Shown piece by piece: positions 44,836-53,750 of a stretch of 64,000 nucleotides of DNA. The translations under genes were made by a program, and so were the position numbers. Under the pieces are notes generated by a model that saw only the letters and a program-made list of their open reading frames with translations, made no database searches and had not been told where the DNA came from. The DNA comes from Paenibacillus albicereus. Lineage in GTDB: Bacteria > Bacillota > Bacilli > Paenibacillales > Paenibacillaceae. The DNA is taken from NCBI RefSeq assembly GCF_012676905.1, contig NZ_CP051428.1:4895001-4959000 (forward strand), read 5' to 3'. Positions within the stretch are counted from its first letter, which is position 1. Every line of letters begins with the position of its first letter.

Positions 44836-47121
44836 CTACTCCGCGCCGGAGCCGCCTCCCGGCTCGCCGCGCTTGCGGTACTGGCCCGGCGTCATGCCGG
44901 TCTCCTTCTTGAACTTGCGGATGAAGTTCGGCGTATCCAGATAGCCGACCCGCTGGATGATGTCCTTGAGCGGATCGGACGTAGCGTCGAGCTGGCGCTT
45001 GACCTCGTCGATGCGCAGCTGCCAGACGTAGGCGGTGAAGTTGAGGCCCGTCTTCTCCTTGAAGGAGCGGCTGAAATGCGAGGGCGAGATGCCGTGCTCG
45101 TCGGCGACCGCCTCGAGGCTCAGCGAGTGGTCGGCGTAGCGCTCGTGGATGTGCTGCAGCGCGCGGTCCATCAGCGAGCGCTCCTCCGTGAGCGAGCGGG
45201 AGTCCGCCTGGGTGCAGATCAGCGCGGCGAGGCCGAGCAGCGCCTGCTCCAGCGCATCCGGAGAGCGGAACGCCGCCGGCGGAGGCAGCTCGCGAGCCAG
45301 CGGGCCGAGCTCGGGCGCCGCGCGCAGCATCGTGCCCTGCACCTCGTAGCCCATCGCCCGCAGCAGCGGAGCGGAAGCGCCGCTCGCGCGGATCGCGGCC
45401 ACGCACTCGGCGATCGTCGCGGCGGCCACCTCGTAGCTGCCTTGCTTGAGCGCCTGCGCCAGCTTGAGCAGCGGCCCTGCCGGCAGCCAGCTCGCTTCCT
45501 CGCGCAGCTCGCGGATCGCGTCGAAGCGCCGCGCCGTGCCGGCTCCGGCCGCCTGCGCCGATTCGAAAGCGGACAGCGCCTCGATATAGGATTGGCTGAG
45601 CGAGCCCGAGCCTTCATACAGGCGGCCCGCGCCGATCGTGGCCCGAATCGCTCCCGCATCCGCCAAGCAGGCCTGCAGCTTCTCCAGAACGCCGCCGAGC
45701 CGGTCGGTCGCGCCATCGCCTTCGCTTCGGGCCCCGTCGGGAGCGGAGGCGCCTGCGACTCCGTCGTCCTCGCCCCTCATGCCGACGATGAACGCCATGC
45801 GCCGCGGCTCGGGCAGCTCGACGCCATAGACGGCCGCTTCCGCTTCCGGGATGCCAAGCCGGTGCAGCCGACCGTAGACGGAGCCTGCCTCGGGCCGCTC
45901 CTCCTCCTCCCACCCGGCGACGAGCACCGCGTAGCGGTCCTGCTCGAACCCAAGTTGAAGCGCTTGCAGCAGCTCGGACGAGACGCTGCCGGAGCCGCCG
46001 TATTTCAGCAGCATGAGGAGGAAATGGTTGCGCGCGTACGGCTCCTGCAAATCCGCCATGCGGCTGGAATACTGCAGGACGCTGCGGATCCGGCTCAACT
46101 CGTCCGCTGCCTTGGCGGCGCCGGGCTGGCGCGCGCTGGAGCTGGCGTAGGCGGCCAGATCGGAGATCGGGCCGTAGTGGCGCCGCGCCATGAGCAGCGC
46201 GAGGCCCGCTCCGCCCGCTGCGACCGCGCCGAGCAGGAGCACCAGAATGTTGCGCAGCTCCACGACGCCGGAGAAGAACTGGCGGCTCGGCACCGCCGTC
46301 ACGTAGGTCCATCCGTTCTGCTCCGACTTGACCGAGACGACGGAGTGCTCCGTGTCGTTCAGCTCGAGGCTGTGCGTGCCCTCCGGCTGGCGGAACAGAC
46401 GGCGGATGTCCTCCTGGCCGAGCGACTCTCCTCGCCTCGTCGCCGTCAGCACCTGGCCCTTGTCGTCGAACACGTAGGTCGAGCCCTGGTAGCTGCCGAG
46501 GATCGAGGCGATCAGATCGCCGACCTGCGATTCTTCGATGAGATACAGCACGGTGGCATGCGGATTGGGACTGTTCGGCGTAATCGGCACCATGTACGCG
46601 AGCATCGACTGCTGGAGGCCTGCGGTGCGCTGAACGAGGTCCGCCGGACGCATCGCCGGGAATTTCGCCTGGTCGAGGTCCTTCTCCACCGTGCCTGGCG
46701 GCCAGTTGTGGAAGGCATAGCGTTCGTGAAAGACATCCAGTCCCGACATGCCTTTGGAGGAGAAGATGCGGTCGTCGCCATGAAAATACAGGAACAGCTC
46801 GCCGATCATGGCGCTCGTGGCCAGATATTGGTCCAGCGCCTGGATCGCCTCGCTGCTGGAATAAGGGTCATGCGTCCGATAGTCGGTCAGCCGGGTATCG
46901 TACGCGATGCGGGTGGCGATCATCGACAGCTCCCCCATCCGCGAATCCACGGAATGGCGCGCCTGCGCGAGCTGGTTGTAGTGGGCCCGCTCCACTTCCC
47001 GCTGCAGGTTGCCCGTCGCGCTCTGCGAGATGGCTCCCGCGAACAGCAGCAGCGGCACGAGCAGGATGAGCAGATAGGACAAGGCATAATTGAGGAACAA
47101 ACGCGATTTCAGGTAGCTCAT
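44836..47121 (-). CDS. Membrane-bound AraC-family sensor-regulator
   Basis: A 761-aa one-component regulator. A first membrane segment (about 12-32) and a second (about 285-305) bracket an extracytoplasmic sensor domain of Cache-like pattern. Residues 310-640 form a cytoplasmic linker. The C-terminal 100 residues hold two AraC helix-turn-helix motifs (SLEAVADEHGISPSHFSRSF, then IIQRVGYLDTPNFIRKFKKE with TGMTPGQYRK). Such proteins commonly switch on neighbouring sugar ABC and glycosidase operons in Paenibacillus. Divergent from the second fucosidase operon. ATG 47121 follows AGGAGGGCGG; the longer frame upstream lacks a ribosome site. Confidence 0.87.
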   Translation of the reverse strand: MSYLKSRLFLNYALSYLLILLVPLLLFAGAISQSATGNLQREVERAHYNQLAQARHSVDSRMGELSMIATRIAYDTRLTDYRTHDPYSSSEAIQALDQYLATSAMIGELFLYFHGDDRIFSSKGMSGLDVFHERYAFHNWPPGTVEKDLDQAKFPAMRPADLVQRTAGLQQSMLAYMVPITPNSPNPHATVLYLIEESQVGDLIASILGSYQGSTYVFDDKGQVLTATRRGESLGQEDIRRLFRQPEGTHSLELNDTEHSVVSVKSEQNGWTYVTAVPSRQFFSGVVELRNILVLLLGAVAAGGAGLALLMARRHYGPISDLAAYASSSARQPGAAKAADELSRIRSVLQYSSRMADLQEPYARNHFLLMLLKYGGSGSVSSELLQALQLGFEQDRYAVLVAGWEEEERPEAGSVYGRLHRLGIPEAEAAVYGVELPEPRRMAFIVGMRGEDDGVAGASAPDGARSEGDGATDRLGGVLEKLQACLADAGAIRATIGAGRLYEGSGSLSQSYIEALSAFESAQAAGAGTARRFDAIRELREEASWLPAGPLLKLAQALKQGSYEVAAATIAECVAAIRASGASAPLLRAMGYEVQGTMLRAAPELGPLARELPPPAAFRSPDALEQALLGLAALICTQADSRSLTEERSLMDRALQHIHERYADHSLSLEAVADEHGISPSHFSRSFKEKTGLNFTAYVWQLRIDEVKRQLDATSDPLKDIIQRVGYLDTPNFIRKFKKETGMTPGQYRKRGEPGGGSGAE

Positions 47122-47300
47122 GGATGTCCGCCCTCCTGGTTGCAGATTGCTTTCCGCCGGCTTCTCCCTTTCCAACGTTTCCAGCCTAACCGCCTAACCG
47201 AGCCAAACTTGGCTTGCCGTATCATCATAGCAGAGCCGTATTCCGATTTGAACGCTCTTTCCGCCACGCCGATCCGAATGAACCGAAGGAGGACCCTCCC

Positions 47301-48920
47301 ATGAACGACATGCAAGCCGAAGCCGCTGCGGCCCGACAGGCCGGTCCGACCGCCATTCCCGGCGCCGCGGGAGCTCCCCATCCGACCTGCAATCCCATCG
47401 CTGCGGGAGCATTCGATCCGGACGCCGCGGACGTCTTCGCCGGCTCGGACGATGCGCCTGATTCCGCCTCTGCAAGCCTGTCCGAAGCAGACGGAGACGT
47501 CCAAGAGGGCGTCCACACCTACAGCCGCGAGGAGGACTACGTCTGGCCGGAGGAACCGCTGCTGCGCGAGCGGCTGGAGTGGTTCCGCGACCAGAAGCTC
47601 GGCCTGATGATGCACTGGGGACCCTACTCCCAGCTCGGCATCGTGGAGTCGTGGGCGCTCGACGACGTCGACGAGGAATGGTCCCGCGATGGCATCGACT
47701 GGACCGACGATCCCGCGCGCATCAAGCGCGAGGTCGCGGGGCTGAACCGCACGTTCAACCCGCTCCGCTTCCAGCCGGAGCGGTGGGCGGAGCTCGCCGC
47801 GGAGAGCGGCTTCCGCTACCTGAACTTCACGACCAAGCATCACGACGGGTTCTGCATGTGGGACACCAAGACGACCGGCTACTCCGTCACCGGACGCGAT
47901 ACCCCGTTCCACTCGCATCCGCACGCCGACGTCTGCCGCGCGCTGTTCGACGCCTTCCGCGCCCGCGGGCTGGCGATCAGCGCCTACTTCTCCAAGGCCG
48001 ACTGGCATACGCCGTCCTACTGGTCGCCCGATATGCCGCGCGAGCGCACGAGCCGCGGGCCTTCCTACGATCCCGCCGAGCACCCCTCGCTATGGGAAAA
48101 GTTCGTCTCGTACACGCATGAGCAGCTGGATGAGCTGCTGACGCATTACGGCCGCATCGACATGCTCTGGCTGGACGCCGGCTGGGTCGGTCCGCGCAGC
48201 GGCCAGGACATCCGGCTCGGCGAGGCCGTCGAGCGGGCGCGGCTGCGGCAGCCGTGGCTGCTGTCGGCGGACCGCACGATCGGCGGGCCCTACGAGAACG
48301 TCGTCACGCCCGAGCAGACGCTGCCGGAGCGCCCGATGCTCGTTCCTTGGGAGAGCTGCATCACGATGGGCACGGCGTTCAGCTTCCGCTACGAGGAGGA
48401 GTACAAAAGCGTCCGCGAGCTCGTGCATCTGCTCGTCGAGATCGTCGCCAAGGGCGGCAATCTGGCGCTCAACGTCGCTCCGCAGCCGGACGGCAGGCTG
48501 CCGCGCTCCGCGATCGAGCGCATGAAAGGGCTCGGCGCGTGGCTTCGCGCGAATGGCGAGGCGATCTACGGCACGCGCCCGATCGCGCCATTCGGAGACG
48601 GCCAGTGGTTCTTCACCGCGAAGGACGGCAACGTCTACGCGATCCGCCTCTATGCCGAGGGAGAGGCGGTCCAGGAGCGGCTGGAGCTGCCGCTTGCCGC
48701 AGGCCTTGCAGACGGGATCAGCCAAGGCATGGACGGCGTGCCGCCCGGCAGCTTCGCGCGGGCCGAGGCGCTTGCCGGTCCGGACGGAGCCGCGATCCCC
48801 GCGCTGCTGGAGCGCAGCGGCGCAGGCTTGGCGCTGACGGTGCCCGAGCCTCTGCGCGCGGAGCCGAATCCGCTCGCGCTTGCTTTTCGATTGACCAAGG
48901 CTCAAGAAGGAGGACGATAG
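47301..48920 (+). CDS. Second GH29 alpha-L-fucosidase
   Basis: A 539-aa GH29 enzyme with an unusual Ala/Asp-rich N-terminal extension of about 80 residues. The catalytic domain begins near residue 88 (RERLEWFRDQKLGLMMHWGPYS) and shows LNFTTKHHDGFCMWDTK (His180-His181) and IDMLWLDAGW with the probable nucleophile Asp292; GGNLALNVAPQPDG is the late motif. No signal peptide is seen. It differs strongly from the GH29 at 38.4 kb, so they probably cleave different linkages. AAGGAGGACC lies six bases before ATG 47301. First gene of an operon with an isomerase and a GH18 enzyme. Confidence 0.88.
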   Translation: MNDMQAEAAAARQAGPTAIPGAAGAPHPTCNPIAAGAFDPDAADVFAGSDDAPDSASASLSEADGDVQEGVHTYSREEDYVWPEEPLLRERLEWFRDQKLGLMMHWGPYSQLGIVESWALDDVDEEWSRDGIDWTDDPARIKREVAGLNRTFNPLRFQPERWAELAAESGFRYLNFTTKHHDGFCMWDTKTTGYSVTGRDTPFHSHPHADVCRALFDAFRARGLAISAYFSKADWHTPSYWSPDMPRERTSRGPSYDPAEHPSLWEKFVSYTHEQLDELLTHYGRIDMLWLDAGWVGPRSGQDIRLGEAVERARLRQPWLLSADRTIGGPYENVVTPEQTLPERPMLVPWESCITMGTAFSFRYEEEYKSVRELVHLLVEIVAKGGNLALNVAPQPDGRLPRSAIERMKGLGAWLRANGEAIYGTRPIAPFGDGQWFFTAKDGNVYAIRLYAEGEAVQERLELPLAAGLADGISQGMDGVPPGSFARAEALAGPDGAAIPALLERSGAGLALTVPEPLRAEPNPLALAFRLTKAQEGGR

Positions 48921-48921
48921 G

Positions 48922-49800
48922 ATGAAGCTGGGACTGAGCACGTACAGCCTGCTGAACGCGATCAAGGCGGGGGAGATGACTGTGCTGGACGCGATCGACT
49001 GGATCGCGGACAACGGAGGCGAGCATATGGAGATGGTGCCCTACGGCTATACGCTCGTGGACGACCCGGAGCTGGCGGACGCCGTCCGCGAGAAGGCCGC
49101 GGCGCGCGGCATCGAGCTGTCCAACTACTGCCTGCCGGCCAATTTCGTGCAGGAGACGCCGGCGGCGTTCGAGGAGGAGGTGCGCCGCGTGCAGCGGCAT
49201 GTCGACCTGTGCGCCCGGCTCGGCGTGCGGCACATGCGGCATGACGTGACCGCGTTCACGATCCCGGCGGAGCAGATGGGGATCGGCTGGTTCGACGACC
49301 ATCTCGAGAAGATGGTCGAGGGCTCTCGGCGCATCGCCGACTATGCCGCTCCGCTCGGCATCACGACGACGATCGAGAACCACGGCTTCAGCGCCCAGGC
49401 GAGCGACCGCGTGCAGCGCATCCTGCGGGCGGTGGACCGCCCGAACTTCCGCACGACGCTCGACGTCGGCAACTTCCTGTGCGTCGACGAGGACCCGGTC
49501 GTCGGCGTCATGAACAACCTGCCCTACGCCTCGTTCGTGCATCTCAAAGACTTCTACATCCGTCCCGAAGACGAGAATCCGGGCGGCGGCGTCTGGTTCC
49601 GCAGCTCGCACGGCAAGCATCTGCGGGGCGCGATCGTCGGCCACGGCGACCTGCCGATCCGCAAGCTGATCCGCCTTATCCGCGCTTCGGGCTACGACGG
49701 CTACGTGACCGTGGAGTTCGAAGGCATGGAGGAGTGCCGCGAGGCGTCGCGGATCGCGATGGACAACGCGCGCCGGCTGTGGGAGGAGTGCGGCGCATGA
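48922..49800 (+). CDS. Sugar isomerase/epimerase (TIM-barrel, xylose-isomerase-like)
   Basis: A 292-aa AP-endonuclease-2 / IolE-type TIM barrel. The four metal ligands expected for the family fit Glu152 (TTIENHG), Asp181 (TLDVGNF), His207 (VHLKD) and Glu265 (VTVEFEG). It probably isomerises or epimerises a free sugar or sugar derivative freed by the flanking glycosidases; the exact substrate is unknown. AAGGAGGACG precedes its ATG one base after the fucosidase stop, and its own stop overlaps the GH18 start (ATGA), so the three genes are translationally linked. Confidence 0.88.
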   Translation: MKLGLSTYSLLNAIKAGEMTVLDAIDWIADNGGEHMEMVPYGYTLVDDPELADAVREKAAARGIELSNYCLPANFVQETPAAFEEEVRRVQRHVDLCARLGVRHMRHDVTAFTIPAEQMGIGWFDDHLEKMVEGSRRIADYAAPLGITTTIENHGFSAQASDRVQRILRAVDRPNFRTTLDVGNFLCVDEDPVVGVMNNLPYASFVHLKDFYIRPEDENPGGGVWFRSSHGKHLRGAIVGHGDLPIRKLIRLIRASGYDGYVTVEFEGMEECREASRIAMDNARRLWEECGA

Positions 49801-50831
49801 CCGAAGCCTATATCCGCGCGGGATACGTGAACGACCACCACCTGCCGTTGATGACGGACCGCGACCTGGCGCGGCTGACGCATCTCAACCTGGCCTTCGG
49901 CCATGTCCGGGAGGACGCGATCCAGATCGCGCATCTGCGCCACATGGACGTGCTGCGGCGCATCCGCTCCGACTACCCCGCGCTCAAGCTCATCCTCTCC
50001 GTCGGCGGCTGGAGCGCCGGCGGCTTCTCCGAAGCCGCCGGCACGGCCGAAGGCCGCGCCCGCATGGCCGCCTCCGCCCTGACGGTGCTCGAGCAGCTGC
50101 CGCTGGACGGCATCGACCTCGACTGGGAGTATCCGAGCTACGGCACGGCCGGCATCGCGAGCAGCCCGGACGATAAGAAGACATTCACGCTGCTGCTGCG
50201 GGAGCTGCGCGAGGCGCTCGACGCCAAGGGACGGGCGGACGGACGGCCTTACCTGCTGACGATCGCCGCTGGAGCCGACCAGTACTACCTGGATGGCACG
50301 GACATGGGCGAGGTCCATCCTTTGCTGGACTTCATCCAGCTCATGACCTACGACATGCGCGGCGGCTTCCAGGTGCTGACCGGGCACCACTCGAACCTGT
50401 ACACGCCGCCGGGCGACCTGTTCCGCATCAGCGCCGACGCCTCGGCGAGGCTGTTTGAAGCCGCCGGCGTGCCGCGAGGGAAGCTCGTGCTCGGTGCGGC
50501 CTTCTACTCCCGCCTCTGGCGCGGCGTGCCGGACCGGCAGCACGGCTTGCACCAGATGGCGGCCACGACGGGCGGATACGGCCCCGACTTCACCGAGCTC
50601 GATGCGGCATATATCGGAAAGAACGGCTTCAAGCGCTACTGGGACGAGGAGGCCCAGGCGCCGTACCTGTTCGACGGCGAGACGTTCATCTCCTATGACG
50701 ACGAGACGTCCATCGCAGCCAAGTGCGCTTATATCCAGGAGCGCGGGCTCGGCGGGCTCATGTTCTGGGAGTACGGCCTCGACCGGACCGGACGGCTGAT
50801 CGCCGCGATGGCCCGCGGCCTCGGCGGCTGA
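49797..50831 (+). CDS. Intracellular GH18 chitinase-like glycosidase
   Basis: A 344-aa GH18 enzyme with the complete catalytic motif DGIDLDWE (Asp104 to Glu111) and the substrate-binding SVGGW (residues 68-72). A later LMTYDMRGGF segment carries the Tyr-Asp pair that stabilises the oxazolinium intermediate. There is no signal peptide or binding module, so it is expected to cut imported chito-oligosaccharides or N-glycan cores in the cytoplasm. GGGAGGAG lies before ATG 49797, inside the isomerase gene. Confidence 0.9.
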   Translation: MTEAYIRAGYVNDHHLPLMTDRDLARLTHLNLAFGHVREDAIQIAHLRHMDVLRRIRSDYPALKLILSVGGWSAGGFSEAAGTAEGRARMAASALTVLEQLPLDGIDLDWEYPSYGTAGIASSPDDKKTFTLLLRELREALDAKGRADGRPYLLTIAAGADQYYLDGTDMGEVHPLLDFIQLMTYDMRGGFQVLTGHHSNLYTPPGDLFRISADASARLFEAAGVPRGKLVLGAAFYSRLWRGVPDRQHGLHQMAATTGGYGPDFTELDAAYIGKNGFKRYWDEEAQAPYLFDGETFISYDDETSIAAKCAYIQERGLGGLMFWEYGLDRTGRLIAAMARGLGG

Positions 50832-51038
50832 AGCGGATTTCTACGCCCCCGATCGCCCGAACTCCCCTCTTGCCGCCCCGCTGCTGGCCCGCTGCCGCCG
50901 CCCTGCCGTTCGTCGGCCGAGCGGCGGGGCGCAAGGCCTCCTTGCCCCATGCCTCTCGGCCTGCATGCGGCATGACCGGCCCTATTCCCCTGCCGCATGC
51001 AGGCCCTCCTTTCGCTCCTTTCGCTCCTCTCTCTCTCC

Positions 51039-52106
51039 TCACCCGCCCCCCAGCCTTGCTTCGGCCAGCCGCAGCGCGGCTTCTGATGCCGGGATGTTCC
51101 GCGCCTCGGCCAGATCCAGCACCTCCAGCAGCATGGGGCCGACCGCCTCTACGCTCCGCACCAGCTCCTCCCGGCCGAGTCCTTGCAGCTCTCCCGCCGT
51201 GATGATGATGCCTCCGGCGTTCACGATGAAGTCCGGCGCATACCGGATGCCCCGCTCTTCCAGCAGCTCGCCGTGGCGCTCCAGGAGCAGCTGGTTGTTG
51301 GCCGCTCCGATCACCATCCGGCATTTCAGCCGAGGGATCGTCCGGTCGTTCAGGACGCCGCCCGCCGCGCAGGGCGCGAAGATATCGCAAGCCGTCCCGG
51401 CGGCAAGATCAGGCCTCACCCTTCTCGCTCCGAAAAGCCGAATCGCCTCCGCTTCCGCTTTTGGATTCAGATCGGACACAAGCAGCCGCGCTCCGTCTTC
51501 GTAGAGATAGCGGCATAGCCGGCGGCCGACCTTGCCGAGTCCTTGCACGAGCACCTTCAGATCGTACAGCGTCGGCAGGTTCAGCTCCCTCTTCGCCGCA
51601 GCGCGCATCGCCAGATAGACGCCGTACGCGGTCATCTCCGCCGTGAACTCTTCCGTCGCCATGATCGTGCCGGTCGTATCGGTCACATGCTTCGTCCGTG
51701 TCCGGATCGCGTCCATGTCGCGGATCGTCGTGCCGAGATCAAGACCCGCGACATACCGTCCGCCGAGCTGCTCGATCCGGGTGCCGAGCGCTTGAAAAAG
51801 CCGCGTCCGCGCCGCTTCGTCCCTCTCCCCTGACGTCGGAAACTCCTCGTCCTGCCAGATGACGGCCTTTCCCCCGCCGTACGGCAGCCGGTAGGCCGCG
51901 TTTTTATACGTCATGCCCTGCGCCAGCCTCATCGCATCCTGAAGCGCCGCCTCCTCGGAGGCGTAGCGCTTCATCCGGCAGCCGCCCAGCGCCGGACCGA
52001 GCCTCGTGTCGTGCAGGACGATGACGGCCTTCAGGCCCGTTTCGGCATCATGGCACAGCACGACCTGCTCGTGCGAGCCTCGGATTATTTCCCGGAAAAT
52101 ACTCAA
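51039..52106 (-). CDS. Glu/Leu/Phe/Val dehydrogenase (leucine dehydrogenase-like)
   Basis: A 355-aa NAD-dependent amino-acid dehydrogenase. The substrate pocket has GPALGGCRM and catalytic Lys residues at 68 (MTYKNA) and 80 (YGGGKAV); the nucleotide domain has VLVQGLGKVG. Length and motifs fit leucine or phenylalanine dehydrogenase, which deaminate branched or aromatic amino acids to 2-oxo acids; Leu is the commoner activity in Bacillales. TTG start at 52106 with AAGGGGGG about nine bases upstream. No Bcd-operon partners are adjacent. Confidence 0.88.
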   Translation of the reverse strand: MSIFREIIRGSHEQVVLCHDAETGLKAVIVLHDTRLGPALGGCRMKRYASEEAALQDAMRLAQGMTYKNAAYRLPYGGGKAVIWQDEEFPTSGERDEAARTRLFQALGTRIEQLGGRYVAGLDLGTTIRDMDAIRTRTKHVTDTTGTIMATEEFTAEMTAYGVYLAMRAAAKRELNLPTLYDLKVLVQGLGKVGRRLCRYLYEDGARLLVSDLNPKAEAEAIRLFGARRVRPDLAAGTACDIFAPCAAGGVLNDRTIPRLKCRMVIGAANNQLLLERHGELLEERGIRYAPDFIVNAGGIIITAGELQGLGREELVRSVEAVGPMLLEVLDLAEARNIPASEAALRLAEARLGGG

Positions 52107-52529
52107 GCCTCGTCGCCCCCCTTGTCCTTCGCGGACTACAGTCTATGCGGGGGCATGCCTCCGATATGCGGCCGGGCTCGATGGCGCATCAAGCCCGAGC
52201 TGCGGCGTCGCCTCGAGAGGCCTTGAAAGGCGCAGCCCCGCGCGCTGGCGTCCCGTCGGCAGCCCCGTGGCGCTGCCGACGGGTGACGGAACGCCGCCGA
52301 TGGATGACGGAACGCCGCCAATGGGTGACGGAACGCTACCGCGACCGGCCGCCCTCCGGCCGCCTTTCCCGGGGAATCCGGCGCCTCGGCCAAGCTCCTA
52401 TGCCGATGCGGCTTGACCGGAATGGGCGACAGCTGAAATTGCGCTCCTGCACATTTGTACCGGCCGCCCAAACGCCCTGCCCTCCCTCTTCGTATGATGT
52501 GGCATACCACAAGAAAGGGGATTGACACC
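52107..52529. other. Intergenic region with short tandem repeats
   Basis: About three copies of a 21-bp unit starting GGTGACGGAACGCC lie at 52282-52345. The right end holds the promoter of the first YjcZ-type gene. No other gene was seen. Confidence 0.6.
52472..52499 (+). promoter_or_regulatory. SigK-like promoter 1 of the YjcZ cluster
   Basis: AC (52472-52473), 17 bp, CGTATGATG (52491-52499), close to the SigK pattern AC-N17-CATANNNTA. The same spacing recurs at promoters 2 and 3. Confidence 0.6.
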
Positions 52530-52697
52530 ATGTCTTATGGAGTTGGCGGTGTTGGTGGTGTCGGCGCTGGCTACGGCGTTGGCGGCGTTGGCTACGGCGG
52601 CGGCTGCGGCGGCGGCTTTGGCTACTCGAGCATCGGAGCCATTCTGGTTCTCTTCATCCTGCTGGTCATCATCAGCCGCGCGTTTCTGTGGTACTAA
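52530..52697 (+). CDS. YjcZ-family tiny sporulation membrane protein 1
   Basis: A 55-aa protein: a Gly/Val/Tyr-rich N-terminal half (MSYGVGG repeats, one Cys-containing GGGCGGGFG) followed by the membrane segment AILVLFILLVIISRAFLWY typical of the YjcZ/SscA family. Bacillus homologues are made in the mother cell late in sporulation, and SscA is needed for coat assembly. AAAGGGGATTGACACC precedes the ATG; the same ribosome-site context occurs in front of the other family members here. Confidence 0.88.
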   Translation: MSYGVGGVGGVGAGYGVGGVGYGGGCGGGFGYSSIGAILVLFILLVIISRAFLWY

Positions 52698-52932
52698 TAC
52701 CTGACCGAATCGCGGCTTGATCCACCTTGAAGCGAAGTTCCCCCACGGCAGCCGCCGCGGGGGATTTTGCCCTTTTCTTCTGGATTTCGGCCCGCCTCGC
52801 AAGCCAGCCCTTCCTCCAGACGGGCCGTTTCCGAGGGCATGGCGGCAGGCGCACATTTGTCCGCCCTGTCCGAACGTCCCGAGCGAGTCTCACATATGCT
52901 GAGTCAACTTGAGAGAAAAGGAGATTTGCCAG
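52698..52932. promoter_or_regulatory. Intergenic region with SigK-like promoter 2
   Basis: AC (52874-52875), 17 bp, CATATGCTG (52893-52901). The sequence from GCACATTTGT onwards is conserved with the region upstream of the first gene, indicating tandem duplication including promoter. Confidence 0.55.
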
Positions 52933-53052
52933 ATGTCCGACTATGTCGAAGGCGTCGGAGCCGCTTCGGCTTCGCGCGGAGCTTCCTCGACCAGCATCAT
53001 TCTCGTCCTGTTCATCCTGCTGGTCGTCATTTCCGGCGTTTTCTTCGTCTAA
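52933..53052 (+). CDS. YjcZ-family-like tiny membrane protein 2 (divergent)
   Basis: A 39-aa protein beginning MSDYVEGVGAASASRGASST and ending in the membrane segment IILVLFILLVVISGVFFV. It lacks the Gly repeats of its neighbours and ends in Val rather than Tyr, so it is a diverged copy. AAAAGGAGATTTGCCAG precedes the ATG. Confidence 0.78.
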   Translation: MSDYVEGVGAASASRGASSTSIILVLFILLVVISGVFFV

Positions 53053-53204
53053 GCCGAAATGACGTTCAGCCGCGAGCCGGCTGCGGCAAGCGCGGGCCTT
53101 GGAAAGAGGAACGGAGGCTTTCTGCCGAACCTCCTTCCTTTCCCGCGCCGCAGCCGGCCATCCCGGCGGAAGCCCATTTATGCGCGCATGCCCTCCCTGC
53201 CCAA

Positions 53205-53232
53205 ACATCCCGGCCTCCCCATGCGTATGATG
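53205..53232 (+). promoter_or_regulatory. SigK-like promoter 3 of the YjcZ cluster
   Basis: AC (53205-53206), 17 bp, CGTATGATG (53224-53232), identical in the -10 to promoter 1. Confidence 0.6.
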
Positions 53233-53262
53233 TCTTATCTCAAGCGAAAGGGGATTTGACAA

Positions 53263-53403
53263 ATGTCATACGGCGTTGGCGGTGTAGGTGGAGTCGGAGC
53301 AGGCTGTGGCGGAGTCGGTTACGGCGGCCTCTGGACGAACACGGGAGCGATTCTCGTCCTGTTCATTCTGCTGGTAATCATCAGCCGGGCGTTCCTCTAC
53401 TAG
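53263..53403 (+). CDS. YjcZ-family tiny sporulation membrane protein 3
   Basis: A 46-aa protein: MSYGVGGVGGVGAG, a GCGGVGYGG stretch, then the membrane segment AILVLFILLVIISRAFLY. AAAGGGGATTTGACAA precedes the ATG. Same family and probable role as member 1. Confidence 0.86.
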   Translation: MSYGVGGVGGVGAGCGGVGYGGLWTNTGAILVLFILLVIISRAFLY

Positions 53404-53533
53404 TTCGCATGGAAGGAGCCCGCTCGGCAAGAGCGGATCGCGGACTCCCGCGAGCGGCTTCCCGCCGGTTCTTTCGAGAAACCGCAAACGATTCAACTTA
53501 AATAATCCATTCCATTCGAAAGGGGATTTGCAC

Positions 53534-53677
53534 ATGTCTTACGGTGTAGGCGGCGGAGTTGTAGGAGGAGCAGGCGTCGGCCCAGGCTGCGGAGGCGGCT
53601 TCGGCTACTCCAGCACGGGCGCTATTCTGGTTCTCTTCATCCTGCTGGTCATCATCAGCCGCGCGTTCCTGTACTAG
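53534..53677 (+). CDS. YjcZ-family tiny sporulation membrane protein 4
   Basis: A 47-aa protein with the same plan: MSYGVGGGVVGGAG, GCGGGFGYSS, then AILVLFILLVIISRAFLY. AAAGGGGATTTGCAC precedes the ATG. No SigK-like promoter was found immediately upstream, so it may be read through from gene 3. A terminator follows. Confidence 0.86.
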   Translation: MSYGVGGGVVGGAGVGPGCGGGFGYSSTGAILVLFILLVIISRAFLY

Positions 53678-53721
53678 TATCCCGCTCGACTCTTCGCAGC
53701 AGCGATCGAACTCGATTCCGA

Positions 53722-53750
53722 CGAACGCCCTCTTCCGGGCGTTCGTTTTT
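53722..53750 (+). terminator. Terminator of the YjcZ cluster
   Basis: Stem CGAACGCCC/GGGCGTTCG with a 6-base loop followed by T5. Confidence 0.85.

Noticed and set aside
43815-44912. Short frames across the GC-rich and repeat blocks
   Set aside because: Low-complexity products with no ribosome sites or domain patterns; they follow the repeat structure rather than coding logic.
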